Part shown: one piece after another, positions 11,936 through 25,658 of the stretch
How positions within the stretch are numbered: position 1 is the stretch's first letter
How the letters are laid out: every line of letters begins with the position of its first letter
From: Climacium dendroides
Lineage: Eukaryota > Streptophyta > Bryopsida > Hypnales > Climaciaceae
DNA length: 64,000 nt
Reading direction: 5' to 3'
Assembly: GCA_950106755.1 (NCBI GenBank)
Contig: CATNNA010000004.1
Span: 1,426,001-1,490,000 of the forward strand
Program-made: the position numbers and the translations under genes
Notes under the pieces: model-generated
Told to the model about the DNA's origin: nothing
Databases searched by the model: none
The model's input: only the letters and a program-made list of their open reading frames with translations

Positions 11936-12826
11936 ATGAATAATTGGATCTTGCACAACATGTTTCCCATTTCTTTTTACGTGAACTTCATGAGGTCTCA
12001 TTTTGTTGGACACCAAAGTACAGGGCTAGGTTTATGGCCCAATTTTCACTTTCATGTACTACTGAGGTCAATCAAAGTGACCACAAATTGTTTTTTTTTG
12101 AATTGGTTACTTTATGAATAATTGGATCTTGCACAACATGTTTCCCATTTCTTTTTACGTGAATTTCATGAGGTCTCATTTTGTTGGACACCAAAATACA
12201 GGGCTAGGTTTATGGCCCAATTTTTACTTTCATGTACTAACGAGGTCAATCAAAGTGACCACAAATTGTTTTTTTTTGAATTGGTTACTTTATGAATAAT
12301 TGGATCTTGCACAACATGTTTCCCATTTCTTTTTACGTGAATTTCATGAGGTCTCATTTTGTTGGACACCAAAGTACAGGGCTAGGTTTATGGCCCAATT
12401 TTTATTTTCATGTACTAACGAGGTCAATCAAAGTGATCACAAATTGTTTTTTTTTGAATTGGTTACTTTATGAATAATTGGATCTTGCACAACATGTTTC
12501 CCATTCCTTTTTACGTGAACTTCATGAGGTTACATTTTGTTGGACACCAAAGTACAGGGCTAGGTTTATGGCCCAATTTTTACTTTCATGTACTAACGAG
12601 GTCAATCAAAGTGATCACAAATTGTTTTTTTTTGAATTCGTGACTTTATGAATAATTGGAACTTGCACAACATGTTTCCCATTTTTTTTTACGTGAATTT
12701 CATGAGGTCTCATTTTGTTGGACACCAAAATACAGAGCTAGGTTTATGGGCCAATTTTTACTTTCATGTACTAATGAGGTCAATCAAAGTGATCACAAAT
12801 TGCATTATTTTTGAATTCGTGACTTT
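11936..12826 (+). repeat. Block D, copy 2 (5 of 6 monomers)
   Basis: All five marked monomers recur in the same order at 1069-bp offset, including the rare ACAGAGC and TATGGGCC changes. By eye I see no difference across this span. The following monomer (12827, ACTTGTTTCCC, CATAAGGTCAC) departs from copy 1, marking the end of the duplication. Confidence 0.87.
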
Positions 12827-13182
12827 ATGAATAATTGGAACTTGCACAACTTGTTTCCCATTTCTTTTTACGTGAATTTCATAAGGTCACATTTTGTTGG
12901 ACACCAAAGTACAGGGCTAGGTTTATAGCCCAATTTTTACTTTCATGTACTAACGGGGTCAATCAAAGTGATCACAAATTGTTTTTTTTTGAATTCGTGA
13001 CTTTATGAATAATTGGAACTTGCACAACATGTTTCCCATTTTTTTTTACGTGAATTTCATGAGGTTACATTTTGTTGGACACCAAAGTACAGGGCTAGGT
13101 TTATGGCCCAATTTTTACTTTCATGTACTAACGAGGTCAATCAAAGTAACCACAAATTTTTTTTTTTTGAATTGGTTACTTT

Positions 13183-14074
13183 ATGAATAATTGGATCTTG
13201 CACAACATGTTTCCCATTCCTTTTTACGTGAACTTCATGAGGTCTCATTTTGTTGGACACCAAAGTACAGGGCTAGGTTTATGGCCCAATTTTTACTTTC
13301 ATGTACTAACGAGGTCAACCAAAGTGACCACAAATTGTTTTTTTTTGAATTGGTTACTTTATGAATAATTGGATCTTGCACAACATGTTTCCCATTTCTT
13401 TTTACGTGAATTTCATAAGGTCTCATTTTATTGGACACCAAAGTACAGGGCTAGGATTATAGCCCAATTTTTACTTTCATGTACTAACGAGGTCAATCAA
13501 AGTGACCACAAATTGTTTTTTTTTGAATTGGTTACTTTATAAATAATTGGATCTTGCACAACATGTTTCCCATTCCTTTTTACGTGAACTTCATGAGGTC
13601 TCATTTTGTTGGACACCAAAGTACAGGGCTAGGTTTATGGCCCAATTTTTACTTTCATGTACTAACGAGGTCAATCAATGTGATCACAAATTGCATTATT
13701 TTTGAATTCGTGACTTTATGAATAATTGGAACTTGCACAACATGTTTCCCATTTTTTTTTACGTGAATTTCATGTGGTCTCATTTTGTTGGACACCAAAG
13801 TACAGGGCTAGGTTTATGACCCAATTTTCACTTTCATGTACTAATGAGATCAATCAAAGTGATCACAAATTGTTTTTTTTTGAATTCGTGACTTTATGAA
13901 TAATTGGAACTTGCACAACATGTTTCCCATTTCTTTTTACGTGAATTTCATGAGGTTACATTTTGTTGGACACCAAAGTACAGGGCTAGGTTTATGGCCC
14001 AATTTTTACTTTCATGTACTAACGAGGTCAATCAAAGTGACCACAAATTGCATTATTTTTGAATTCGTTACTTT
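13183..14074 (+). repeat. 5-monomer motif E, copy 1
   Basis: Order of marks: two-C box with GTCAACC; CATAAGG with TTATTGG and GGATTATAG; TATAAATAATTGG with CAATGTGATC and GCATTA tail; CATGTGGTC with TATGACCC and AATGAGATC; GGTTAC. The third monomer lacks the usual ATG. The same five occur at 15679 and 17462. The nine monomers between 14075 and 15678 are a mix of GGTTAC, GTCAACC and GATCAC forms without clear order. Confidence 0.87.
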
Positions 14075-15678
14075 ATGAATAATTGGAACTTGCACAACAT
14101 GTTTCCCATTTCTTTTTACGTGAATTTCATGTGGTCTCATTTTGTTGGACACCAAAGTACAGGGCTAGGTTTATGGCCCAATTTTTACTTTCATGTACTA
14201 ACGAGGTCAACCAAAGTGACCACAAATTGTTTTTTTTTGAATTGGTTACTTTATGAATAATTGGATCTTGCACAACATGTTTCCCATTTCTTTTTACGTG
14301 AATTTCATGAGGTTACATTTTGTTGGACACCAAAGTACAGGGCTAGGTTTATGGCCCAATTTTTACTTTCATGTACTAACGAGGTCAATCAAAGTGACCA
14401 CAAATTGCATTATTTTTGAATTCGTTACTTTATGAATAATTGGAACTTGCACAACATGTTTCCCATTTTTTTTTACGTGAATTTCATGAGGTCTCATTTT
14501 GTTGGACACCAAAGTACAGGGCTAGGTTTATGGCCGAATTTTTACTTTCATGTACTAACGAGGTCAACCAAAGTGACCACAAATTGTTTTTTTTTGAATT
14601 GGTTACTTTATGAATAATTGGAACTTGCACAACATGTTTCCCATTTCTTTTTACGTGAATTTCATAAGGTGTCATTTTGTTGGACACCAAAGTACAGGGC
14701 TAGGTTTATAGCCCAATTTTTACTTTCATGTACTAACGGGGTCAATCAAAGTGATCACAAATTGTTTTTTTTTGAATTCGTGACTTTATGAATAATTCGA
14801 ACTTGCACAACATGTTTCCCATTCCTTTTTACGTGAATTTCATGAGGTTACATTTTGTGGGACATCAAAGTACAGGGCTAGGTTTATGGCCCAATTTTTA
14901 CTTTCATGTACTAACGAGGTCAATCAAAGTGACCACAAATTGTTTTTTTTTGAATTGGTTACTTTATGAATAATTGGATCTTGCACAACATGTTTCCCAT
15001 TCCTTTTTACGTGAACTTCATGAGGTCTCATTTTGTTGGACACCAAAGTACAGGGCTAGGTTTATGGCCCAATTTTCACTTTCATGTACTAATGAGGTCA
15101 ATCAAAGTGACCACAAATTGTTTTTTTTTGAATTGGTTACTTTATGAATAATTGGATCTTGCACAACATGTTTCACATTTCTTTTTACGTGAATTTCATG
15201 AGGTCTCATTTTGTTGGACACCAAAGTACAGGGCTAGGTTTATGGCCCAATTTTTATTTTCATGTACTAACGAGGTCAATCAAAGTGATCACAAATTGTT
15301 TTTTTTTGAATTGGTTACTTTATGAATAATTGGATCTTGCACAACATGTTTCCCATTTTTTTTTACGTGAATTTCATGAGGTCTCATTTTATTGGACACC
15401 AAAGTACAGGGCTAGGTTTATGGCCCAATTTTTACTTTCATGTACTAACGAGGTCAATCAAAGTGACCACAAATTGCATTATTTTTGAATTCGTGACTTT
15501 ATGAATAATTGGAACTTGCACAACATGTTTCCCATTTTTTTTTACGTGAATTTCATGAGGTCTCATTTTGTTGGACACCAAAGTACAGGGCTAGGTTTAT
15601 GGCCCAATTTTTACTTTCATGTACTAACGAGGTCAATCAAAGTAACCACAAATTGTTTTTTTTTTAATTGGTTACTTT

Positions 15679-16570
15679 ATGAATAATTGGATCTTGCACA
15701 ACATGTTTCCCATTCCTTTTTACGTGAACTTCATGAGGTCTCATTTTGTTGGACACCAAAGTACAGGGCTAGGTTTATGGCCCAATTTTTACTTTCATGT
15801 ACTAACGAGGTCAACCAAAGTGACCACAAATTGTTTTTTTTTGAATTGGTTACTTTATGAATAATTGGATCTTGCACAACATGTTTTCCATTTCTTTTTA
15901 CGTGAATTTCATAAGGTCTCATTTTATTGGACACCAAAGTACAGGGCTAGGATTATAGCCCAATTTTTACTTTCATGTACTAACGAGGTCAATCAAAGTG
16001 ACCACAAATTGTTTTTTTTTGAATTGGTTACTTTATAAATAATTGGATCTTGCACAACATGTTTCCCATTTCTTTTTACGTGAACTTCATGAGGTCTCAT
16101 TTTGTTGGACACCAAAGTACAGGGCTAGGTTTATGGCCCAATTTTTACTTTCATGTACTAACGAGGTCAATCAATGTGATCACAAATTGCATTATTTTTG
16201 AATTCGTGACTTTATGAATAATTGGAACTTGCACAACATGTTTCCCATTTTTTTTTACGTGAATTTCATGTGGTCTCATTTTGTTGGACACCAAAGTACA
16301 GGGCTAGGTTTATGACCCAATTTTCACTTTCATGTACTAATGAGATCAATCAAAGTGATCACAAATTGTTTTTTTTTGAATTCGTGACTTTATGAATAAT
16401 TGGAACTTGCACAACATGTTTCCCATTTTTTTTTACGTGAATTTCATGAGGTTACATTTTGTTGGACACCAAAGTACAGGGCTAGGTTTATGGCCCAATT
16501 TTTACTTTCATGTACTAACGAGGTCAATCAAAGTGACCACAAATTGCATTATTTTTGAATTCGTTACTTT
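15679..16570 (+). repeat. 5-monomer motif E, copy 2
   Basis: It lies 2496 bp (14 monomers) after copy 1 and has the same five marked monomers. Private changes are TGTTTTCCATTTC in the second and a one-C box in the third. It is followed at 16571-17461 by five monomers including CATGCGGTC and two AATTCGATC forms. Confidence 0.87.
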
Positions 16571-17461
16571 ATGAATAATTGGAACTTGCACAACATGTTT
16601 CCCATTTTTTTTTACGTGAATTTCATGAGGTCTCATTTTGTTGGACACCAAAGTACAGGGCTAGGTTTATGGCCCAATTTTTACTTTCATGTACTAACGA
16701 GGTCAATCAGAGTGACCACAAATTGCATTATTTTTGAATTGGTTACTTTATGAATAATTGGATCTTGCACAACATGTTTCCCATTTCTTTTTACGTGAAT
16801 TTCATGAGGTCTCATTTTGTTGGACACCAAAGTACAGGGCTAGGTTTATGGCCCAATTTTTACTTTCATGTACTAACGAGGTCAATCAAAGTGACCACAA
16901 ATTGCATTATTTTTGAATTCGTGACTTTATGAATAATTGGAACTTGCACAACATGTTTCCCATTTTTTTTTACGTGAATTTCATGCGGTCTCATTTTGTT
17001 GGACACCAAAGTACAGGGCTAGGTTTATGGCCCAATTTTTACTTTCATGTACTAACGAGGTCAATCAAAGTGATCACAAATTGTTTTTTTTTAATTGGTT
17101 ACTTTATGAATAATTCGATCTTGCACAACATGTTTCCCATTTCTTTTTACGTGAATTTCATAAGGTCTCATTTTGTTGGACACCAAAGTACAGGGCTAGG
17201 TTTATGGCCCAATTTTTACTTTCATGTACTAACGAGGTCAATCAAAGTAACCACAAATTGTTTTTTTTTTAATTGGTTACTTTATGAATAATTCGATCTT
17301 GCACAACATGTTTCCCATTTCTTTTTACGTGAATTTCATGAGGTCTCATTTTGTTGGACACCAAAGTACAGGGCTAGGTTTATGGCCCAATTTTTACTTT
17401 CATGTACTAACGAGGTCAATCAAAGTAACCACAAATTGTTTTTTTTTTAATTGGTTACTTT

Positions 17462-18352
17462 ATGAATAATTGGATCTTGCACAACATGTTTCCCATTCCT
17501 TTTTACGTGAACTTCATGAGGTCTCATTTTGTTGGACACCAAAGTACAGGGCTAGGTTTATGGCCCAATTTTTACTTTCATGTACTAACGAGGTCAACCA
17601 AAGTGACCACAAATTGTTTTTTTTTGAATTGGTTACTTTATGAATAATTGGATCTTGCACAACATGTTTCCCATTTCTTTTTACGTGAATTTCATAAGGT
17701 CTCATTTTATTGGACACCAAAGTACAGGGCTAGGATTATAGCCCAATTTTTACTTTCATGTACTAACGAGGTCAATCAAAGTGACCACAAATTGTTTTTT
17801 TTTGAATTGGTTACTTTATAAATAATTGGATCTTGCACAACATGTTTCCCATTCCTTTTTACGTGAACTTCATGAGGTCTCATTTTGTTGGACACCAAAG
17901 TACAGGGCTAGGTTTATGGCCCAATTTTTACTTTCATGTACTAACGAGGTCAATCAATGTGATCACAAATTGCATTATTTTTGAATTCGTGACTTTATGA
18001 ATAATTGGAACTTGCACAACATGTTTCCCATATTTTTTTACGTGAATTTCATGTGGTCTCATTTTGTTGGACACCAAAGTACAGGGCTAGGTTTATGACC
18101 CAATTTTCACTTTCATGTACTAATGAGATCAATCAAAGTGATCACAAATTGTTTTTTTTTGAATTCGTGACTTTATGAATAATTGGAACTTGCACAACAT
18201 GTTTCCCATTTTTTTTTACGTGAATTTCATGAGGTTACATTTTGTTGGACATCAAAGTACAGGGCTAGGTTTATGGCCCAATTTTTACTTTCATGTACTA
18301 ACGAGGTCAATCAAAGTGACCACAAATTGTTTTTTTTTTAATTGGTTACTTT
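17462..18352 (+). repeat. 5-monomer motif E, copy 3
   Basis: It lies 1783 bp (10 monomers) after copy 2. The order is the same; private changes are an ATATTTTTTT box in the fourth monomer and GACATC in the fifth, whose tail is T-run rather than GCATTA. A second GGTTAC, GACATC monomer follows at 18353. Confidence 0.86.
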
Positions 18353-18530
18353 ATGAATAATTGGATCTTGCACAACATGTTTCCCATTTCTTTTTACGTG
18401 AATTTCATGAGGTTACATTTTGTTGGACATCAAAGTACAGGGCTAGGTTTATGGCCCAATTTTTACTTTCATGTACTAACGAGGTCAATCAAAGTGACCA
18501 CAAATTGTTTTTTTTTGAATTGGTTACTTT

Positions 18531-18886
18531 ATGAATAATTGGATCTTGCACAACATGTTTTCCATTTCTTTTTACGTGAATTTCATAAGGTCTCATTTTA
18601 TTGGACACCAAAGTACAGGGCTAGGATTATAGCCCAATTTTTACTTTCATGTACTAACGAGGTCAATCAAAGTGACCACAAATTGTTTTTTTTTGAATTG
18701 GTTACTTTATAAATAATTGGATCTTGCACAACATGTTTCCCATTTTTTTTTACGTGAATTTCATGTGGTCTCATTTTGTTGGACACCAAAGTACAGGGCT
18801 AGGTTTATGACCCAATTTTCACTTTCATGTACTAATGAGATCAATCAAAGTGATCACAAATTGTTTTTTTTTGAATTCGTGACTTT
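18531..18886 (+). repeat. Truncated motif E, copy 4, with a hybrid monomer at 18709
   Basis: The first monomer is the CATAAGG, TTATTGG, GGATTATAG type. The second (18709-18886) starts TATAAATAATTGGATC like motif monomer 3 and then has the all-T box, GTGGTC, TATGACCC and AATGAGATC of monomer 4. The switch lies between about 18723 and 18746. One monomer has been lost by exchange inside it. Confidence 0.75.
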
Positions 18887-20136
18887 ATGAATAATTGGAT
18901 CTTGCACAACATGTTTCCCATTCCTTTTTACGTGAACTTCATGAGGTCTCAATTTGATGGACATCAAAGTACAGGGCTAGGTTTATGGCCCAATTTTTAC
19001 TTTCATGTACTAACGAGGTCAATCAAAGTGACCACAAATTGTTTTTTTTTGAATTGGTTACTTTATGAATAATTGGATCTTGCACAACATGTTTCCCATT
19101 CGTTTTTACGTGAACTTCATGAGGTCTCATTTTGTTGGACACCAAAGTACAGGGCTAGGTTTATGGCCCAATTTTTACTTTCATATACTAACGAGGTCAA
19201 TCAAAGTGATCACAAATTGCATTATTTTTGAATTCGTGACTTTATGAATAACTGGAACTTGGACAACATGTTTCCCATTTTTTTTTACGTGAATTTCATG
19301 AGGTCTCATTTTGTTGGACATCAAAGTACAGGGCTAGGTTTATGGCCCAATTTTTACTTTCATGTACTAACGAGGTCAATCAAAGTGACCACAAATTGCA
19401 TTATTTTTGAATTGGTTACTTTATGAATAATTGGATCTTGCACAACATGTTTCCCATTTCTTTTTGCGTGAATTTCATGAGGTCTCATTTTATTGGACAC
19501 CAAAGTACAGGGCTAGGTTTATGGCCCAATTTTTACTTTGATGTACTAACGAGGTATATCAAAGTGACCACAAATTGCATTATTTTTGAATTCGTGACTT
19601 TATGAATAATTGGAACTTGCACAACATGTTTCCCATTTTTTTTTACGTGAATTTCATGTGGTCTCATTTTGTTGGACACCAAAGTACAGGGCTAGGTTTA
19701 TGACCCAATTTTTACTTTCATGTACTAACGGGGTCAATCAAAGTGATCACAAATTGTTTTTTTTTGAATTCGTGACTTTATGAATAATTGGAACTTGCAC
19801 AACATGTTTCCCATATTTTTTTACGTGAATTTCATGAGGTTACATTTTGTTGGACACCAAAGTACAGGGCTAGGTTTATGGCCCAATTTTTACTTTCATG
19901 TACTAACGAGGTCAATCAAAGTGACCACAAATTGCATTATTTTTGAATTCGTGACTTTATGAATAATTGGAACTTGCACAACATGTTTCCCATTTTTTTT
20001 TACGTGAATTTCATGAGGTCTCATTTTGTTGGACATCAAAGTACAGGGCTAGGTTTATGGCCCAATTTTTACTTTCATGTACTAACGAGGTCAATCAAAG
20101 TGACCACAAATTGTTTTTTTTTGAATTGGTTACTTT
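18887..20136 (+). repeat. Cassette F, copy 1 (7 monomers)
   Basis: Order of marks: CAATTTGATGG with GACATC; CATATAC with GCATTA tail; AACTGGAAC with GACATC; TTTGCGTG with TTATTGG, TTTGATG and GGTATATC; TATGACCC with ACGGGGTC; GGTTAC; GACATC. The same series recurs at 27800 and 32620 and, in part, at 30120, 50642, 54746 and 56709. This copy has private changes CATTCGTTTTT (19065), CTTGGACAAC (19244) and CATGTGG (19601). Confidence 0.88.
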
Positions 20137-23100
20137 ATGAATAATTGGATCTTGCACAACATGTTTCCCATTCCTTTTTACGTGAATTTCATGAGGTTAC
20201 ATTTTGTTGGACACCAAAGTACAAGGCTAGGTTTATGGCCCAATTTTTACTTTCATGTACTAACGAGGTCAATCAAAGTGACCACAAATAGCATTATTTT
20301 TGAATTCGTGACTTTATGAATAATTGGAACTTGCACAACATGATTCCCATTTCTTTTTACGTGAATTTCATAAGGTCTCATTTTGTTGGACACCAAAGTA
20401 CAGGGCTAGGTTTATAGCCCAATTTTTACTTTCATGTACTAACGAGGTCAATCAAAGTTATCACAAATTGTTTTTTTTTGAATTCGTGACTTTACGAATA
20501 ATTGGAACTTGCACAACATGTTTCCCATTTTTTTTTACGTGAATTTCATGAGGTTACATTTTGTTGGACATCAAAGTACAGGGCTAGGTTTATGACCCAA
20601 TTTTTACTTTCATGTACTAACGAGGTCAATCAAAGTGACCACAAATTGTTTTTTTTAATTGGTTACTTTATGAATAATTGGATCTTGCACAACATGTTTC
20701 CCATTCCTTTTTACGTGAACTTCATGAGGTCTCATTTTGTTGGACACCAAAGTACAGGGCTAGGTTTATGGCCCAATTTTCACTTTCATGTACTAACGAG
20801 GTCAATCAAAGTGACCACAAATTGTTTTTTTTTAATTGGTTACTTTATGAATAATTGGATCTTGCACAACATGTTTCCCATTCCTTTTTACGTGAACTTC
20901 ATGAGGTCTCATTTTGTCGGACACCAAGTACAGGGCTAGGTTTATGGCCCAATTTTCACTTTCATGTACTAATGAGGTCAATCAAAGTGACCACAAATTG
21001 TTTTTTTTTGAATTGGTTACTTTATGAATAATTGGATCTTGCACAACATGTTTCCCATTTCTTTTTACGTGAATTTCATGAGGTCTCATTTTGTTGGACA
21101 CCAAAGTACAGGGCTAGGTTTATGGCCCAATTTTTACTTTCATGTACTAACGAGGTCAATCAAAGTGACCACAAATTGTTTTTTTTTGAATTGGTTACTT
21201 TATGAATAATTGGATCTTGCACAACATGTTTCCCATTTCTTTTTACGTGAATTTCATGAGGTCTCATTTTATTGGACACCAAAGTACAGGGCTAGGTTTA
21301 TGGCCCAATTTTTACTTTCATGTACTAACGAGGTCAATCAAAGTGACCACAAATTGCATTATTTTTGAATTCGTGACTTTATGAATAATTGGAACTTGCA
21401 CAACATGTTTCCCATATTTTTTTACGTGAATTTCATGAGGTCTCATTTTGTTGGTCACCAAAGTACAGGGCTAGGTTTATGGCCCAATTTTTACTTTCAT
21501 GTACTAACGAGGTCAATCAAAGTGATCACAAATTGCATTATTTTTGAATTCGTGACTTTATGAATAATTGGAACTTGCACAACATGTTTCCCATTTTTTT
21601 TTACGTGAATTTCATGAGGTCTCATTTTGTTGGACACCAAAGTACAGGGCTACGTTTATAGCCCAATTTTTACTTTCATGTACTAACGGGGTCAATCAAA
21701 GTGATCACAAATTGTTTTTTTTTGAATTGGGTACTTTATGAATAATTGGATCTTGCACAACATGTTTCCCATTTCTTTTTACGTGAATTTCATAAGGTCT
21801 CATTTTGTTGGACACCAAAGTACAGGGCTAGGTTTATGGCCCAATTTTTACTTTCATGTACTAACGGGGTCAATCAAAGTGATCACAAATTGTTTTTTTT
21901 TGAATTCGTGGCTTTATGAATAATTGGAACTTGCCCAACATGTTTCCCATTCCTTTTTACGTGAACTTCATGAGGTCTCATTTTGTTGGACACCAAAGTA
22001 CAGGGCTAGGTTTATGGCCCAATTTTTACTTTCATGTACTAACGAGGTCAATCAAAGTGACCACAAATTGTTTTTTTTTGAATTGGTTACTTTATGAATA
22101 ATTGGATCTTGCACAACATGTTTCCCATTTCTTTTTACGTGAATTTCATGAGGTCTCATTTTATTGGACACCAAAGTACAGGGCTAGGTTTATGGCCCAA
22201 TTTTTATTTTCATGTACTAACGAGGTCAATCAAAGTGACCACAAATTGCATTATTTTTGAATTCGTGACTTTATGAATAATTGGAACTTGCACAACATGT
22301 TTCCCATTTTTTTTTACGTGAATTTCATGAGGTCTCATTTTGTTGGACACCAAAGTACAGGGCTAGGTTTATGACCCAATTTTTACTTTCATGTACTAAC
22401 GAAGTCAATCAAAGTGATCACAAATTGCATTATTTTTGAATTCGTGACTTTATGAATAATTGGAACTTGCACAACATGTTTCCCATTTTTTTTTACGTGA
22501 ATTTCATGAGGTCTCATTTTGTTGGACACCAAAGTACAGGGCTAGGTTTATGGCCCAATTTTTACTTTCATGTACTAACGAGGTCAATCAAAGTCACCAC
22601 AAATTGTTTTTTTTTGAATTGGTTACTTTATGAATAATTGGATCTTGCACAACATGTTTCCCATTTCTTTTTACGTGAATTTCATAAGGTCACATTTTGT
22701 TGGACACGAAAGTACAGGGCTAGGATTATAGCCCAATTTTTACTTTCATGTACTAACGAGGTCAATCAAAGTGATCACAAATTGCATTATTTTTGAATTC
22801 GTGACTTTATGAATAATTGGATCTTGCACAACATGTTTCCCATTCCTTTTTACGTGAATTTTATGAGGTCTCATTTTGTTGGACACCAAAGTACAGGGCT
22901 AGGTTTATGGCCCAATTTTCACTTTCATGTACTAATGAGGTCAATCAAAGTGACCACAAATTGTTTTTTTTTGAATTGGTTACTTTATGAATAATTGGAT
23001 CTTGCACAACATGTTTCCCATTTCTTTTTACGTGAATTTCATGAGGTCTCATTTTATTGGACACCAAAGTACAGGGCTAGGTTTATGGCCCAATTTTTAC

Positions 23101-24055
23101 TTTCATGTACTAACGAGGTCAAGCAAAGTGACCACAAATTGTTTTTTTTTAAATTGGTTACTTTATGAATAATTGGATCTTGCACAACATGTTTCCCATT
23201 TCTTTTTACGTGAATTGCATGAGGTCTCATTTTGTTGGACACCAAAGTACAGGGCTAGGTTCATGGCCCAATTTTTATTTTCATGTGCTAACGAGGTCAA
23301 CCAAAGTGATCACAAATTGTTTTTTTTTGAATTGGTTACTTTATGATTAATTGGATCTTGCACAACATGTTTCCCATTTCTTTTTACGTGAATTTCATGA
23401 GGTCTCATTTTATTGGACACCAAAGTACAGGGCTAGGATTATAGCCCAATTTTTACTTTCATGTACTAACGAGGTCAACCAAAGTGACCAGAAATTGTTT
23501 TTTTTTAAATTGGTTACTTTATGAATAATTGGATCTTGCACAACATGTTTCCCATTCCTTTTTACGTGAATTTCATGAGGTCTCATTTTGTTGGACACCA
23601 AAGTACAGGGCTAGGTTTATGGCCCAATTTTCACTTTCATGTACTAATGAGGTCAATCAAAGTGACCACAAATTGGTTTTTTTTGAATTGGTTACTTTAT
23701 GAATAATTGGATCTTGCACAACATGTTTCCCATATTTTTTTACGTGAATTTTATGAGGTCTCATTTTGTTGGACACCAAAGTACAGGGCTAGGTTTATGG
23801 CCCAATTTTTATTCTCATGTACTAACGAGGTCAATCAAAGTGATCACAAATTGTTTTTTTTTGAATTGGTTACTTTATGAATAATTGGAACTTGCACAAC
23901 ATGTTTCCCATTTCTTTTTACGTGAATTTCATGAGGTCTCATTTTATTGGACACCAAAGCACAGGGCTAGGTTTATGGCCCAATTTTTACTTTCATGTAC
24001 TAACGAGGTCATTCAAAGTGACCACGAATTGCATTATTTTTGAATTCGTGACTTT
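20137..24055 (+). repeat. Less ordered satellite stretch (22 monomers)
   Basis: T-tail, GCATTA-tail, GATCAC and TATAGCCC monomers mix here without a higher-order unit I can demonstrate. Odd copies include CATGATTCCC (20316), a base lost from the AAA of ACACCAAAG near 20926 together with TTGTCGG, TTGGTCACC (21381), GGGTACTTT before 21738, TTGCCCAAC (21916) and GGTTCATGG with ATGTGC (23165). Variation between neighbours looks higher than in the HOR blocks, which suggests older, less recently homogenised sequence. That age reading is inference. Confidence 0.7.
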
Positions 24056-25123
24056 ATGAATAATTGGAACTTGCACAACATGTTTCCCATATTTTTTTAC
24101 GTGAATTTCATGAGGTCTCATTTTGTTGGACACCAAAGTACAGGGCTAGGTTTATGGCCCAATTTTTACTTTCATGTACTAACGAGGTCAATCAAAGTGA
24201 CCACAAATTGTTTTTTTTTAATTGGTTACTTTATGAATAATTGGATCTTGCACAACATGTTTCCCATTCCTTTTTACGTGAACTTCATGAGGTCTCATTT
24301 TGTTGGACACCAAAGTACAGGGCTAGGTTTATGGCCCAATTTTTACTTTCATGTACTAACGAGGTCAATCAAAGTGACCACAAATTGCATTATTTTTGAA
24401 TTCGTGACTTTATGAATAATTGGAACTTGCACAACATGTTTCCCATATTTTTTTACGTGAATTTCATGAGGTCTCATTTTGTTGGACACCAAAGTACAGG
24501 GCTAGGTTTATGGCCCAATTTTTACTTTCATGTACTAACGAGGTCAATCAAAGTGACCACAAATTGTTTTTTTTTAATTGGTCACTTTATGAATAATTGG
24601 ATCTTGCACAACATGTTTCCCATTCCTTTTTACGTGAACTTCATGAGGTCTCATTTTGTTGGACCCCAAAGTACAGGGCTAGGTTTATGGCCCAATTTTT
24701 ACTTTCATGTACTAACGAGGTCAATCAAAGTGATCACAAATTGCATTATTTTTGAATTCGTGACTTTATGAATAATTGGAACTTGCACAACATGTTTCCC
24801 ATTTTTTTTACGTGAATTTCATGAGGTCTCATTTTGTTGGACACCAAAGTACAGGGCTAGGTTTATGACCCAATTTTTACTTTCATGTACTAACGAGGTC
24901 AATCAAAGTGACCACAAATTGTGTTTTTTTCAATTGGTTACTTTATGAATAATTGGATCTTGCACAACATGTTTCCCATTCCTTTTTACGTGAACTTCAT
25001 GAGGTCTCATTTTGTTGGACACCAAAGTACAGGGCTAGGTTTATGGCCCAATTTTTACTTTCATGTACTAACGAGGTCAATCAAAGTGACCACAAATTGC
25101 ATTATTTTTGAATTCGTGACTTT
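24056..25123 (+). repeat. Dimer run, three 356-bp units
   Basis: Each unit pairs a 177-bp monomer (starting GGAAC, 8-base tail run) with a 179-bp monomer (starting GGATC, two-C box, GCATTA tail). Units are 24056-24411, 24412-24767 and 24768-25123. The third has a shorter T-rich box, TATGACCC and a GTGTTTTTTTC tail. A similar pair starts at 25303. The 177-bp partner keeps phase, so open frames of 119 codons appear here by arithmetic only. Confidence 0.85.
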
Positions 25124-25658
25124 ATGAATAATTGGAACTTGCACAACATGTTTCCCATATTTTTTTACGTGAATTTTATGAGGTCTCATTTTGTTGGACA
25201 CCAAAGTACAGGGCTAGGTTTATGGCCCAATTTTTACTTTCATGTACTAACGAGGTCAATCAAAGTGACCACAAATTGCATTATTTTTGAATTCGTGACT
25301 TTATGAATAATTGGAACTTGCACAACATGTTTCCCATTTTTTTTTACGTGAATTTCATGAGGTCTCATTTTGTTGGACATCAAAGTACAGGGCTAGGTTT
25401 ATGGCCCAATTTTTACTTTCATGTACTAACGAGGTCAATCAAAGTGACCACAAATTGTTTTTTTTTAATTGGTTACTTTATGAATAATTGGATCTTGCAC
25501 AACATGTTTCCCATTCCTTTTTACGTGAACTTCATGAGGTCTCATTTTGTTGGACACCAAAGTACAGGGCTAGGTTTATGGCCCAATTTTTACTTTCATA
25601 TACTAACGAGGTCAATCAAAGTGATCACAAATTGCATTATTTTTGAATTCGTGACTTT

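Noticed and set aside
20502..20939. Longer open frames of 111-145 codons (also at 3216, 16929, 24056, 27622, 50465)
   Set aside because: Most occur where a monomer has a 177-bp short tail, so the frame runs on into the next copy; others read a second frame across a 179-bp copy. They are tandem translations of satellite units.
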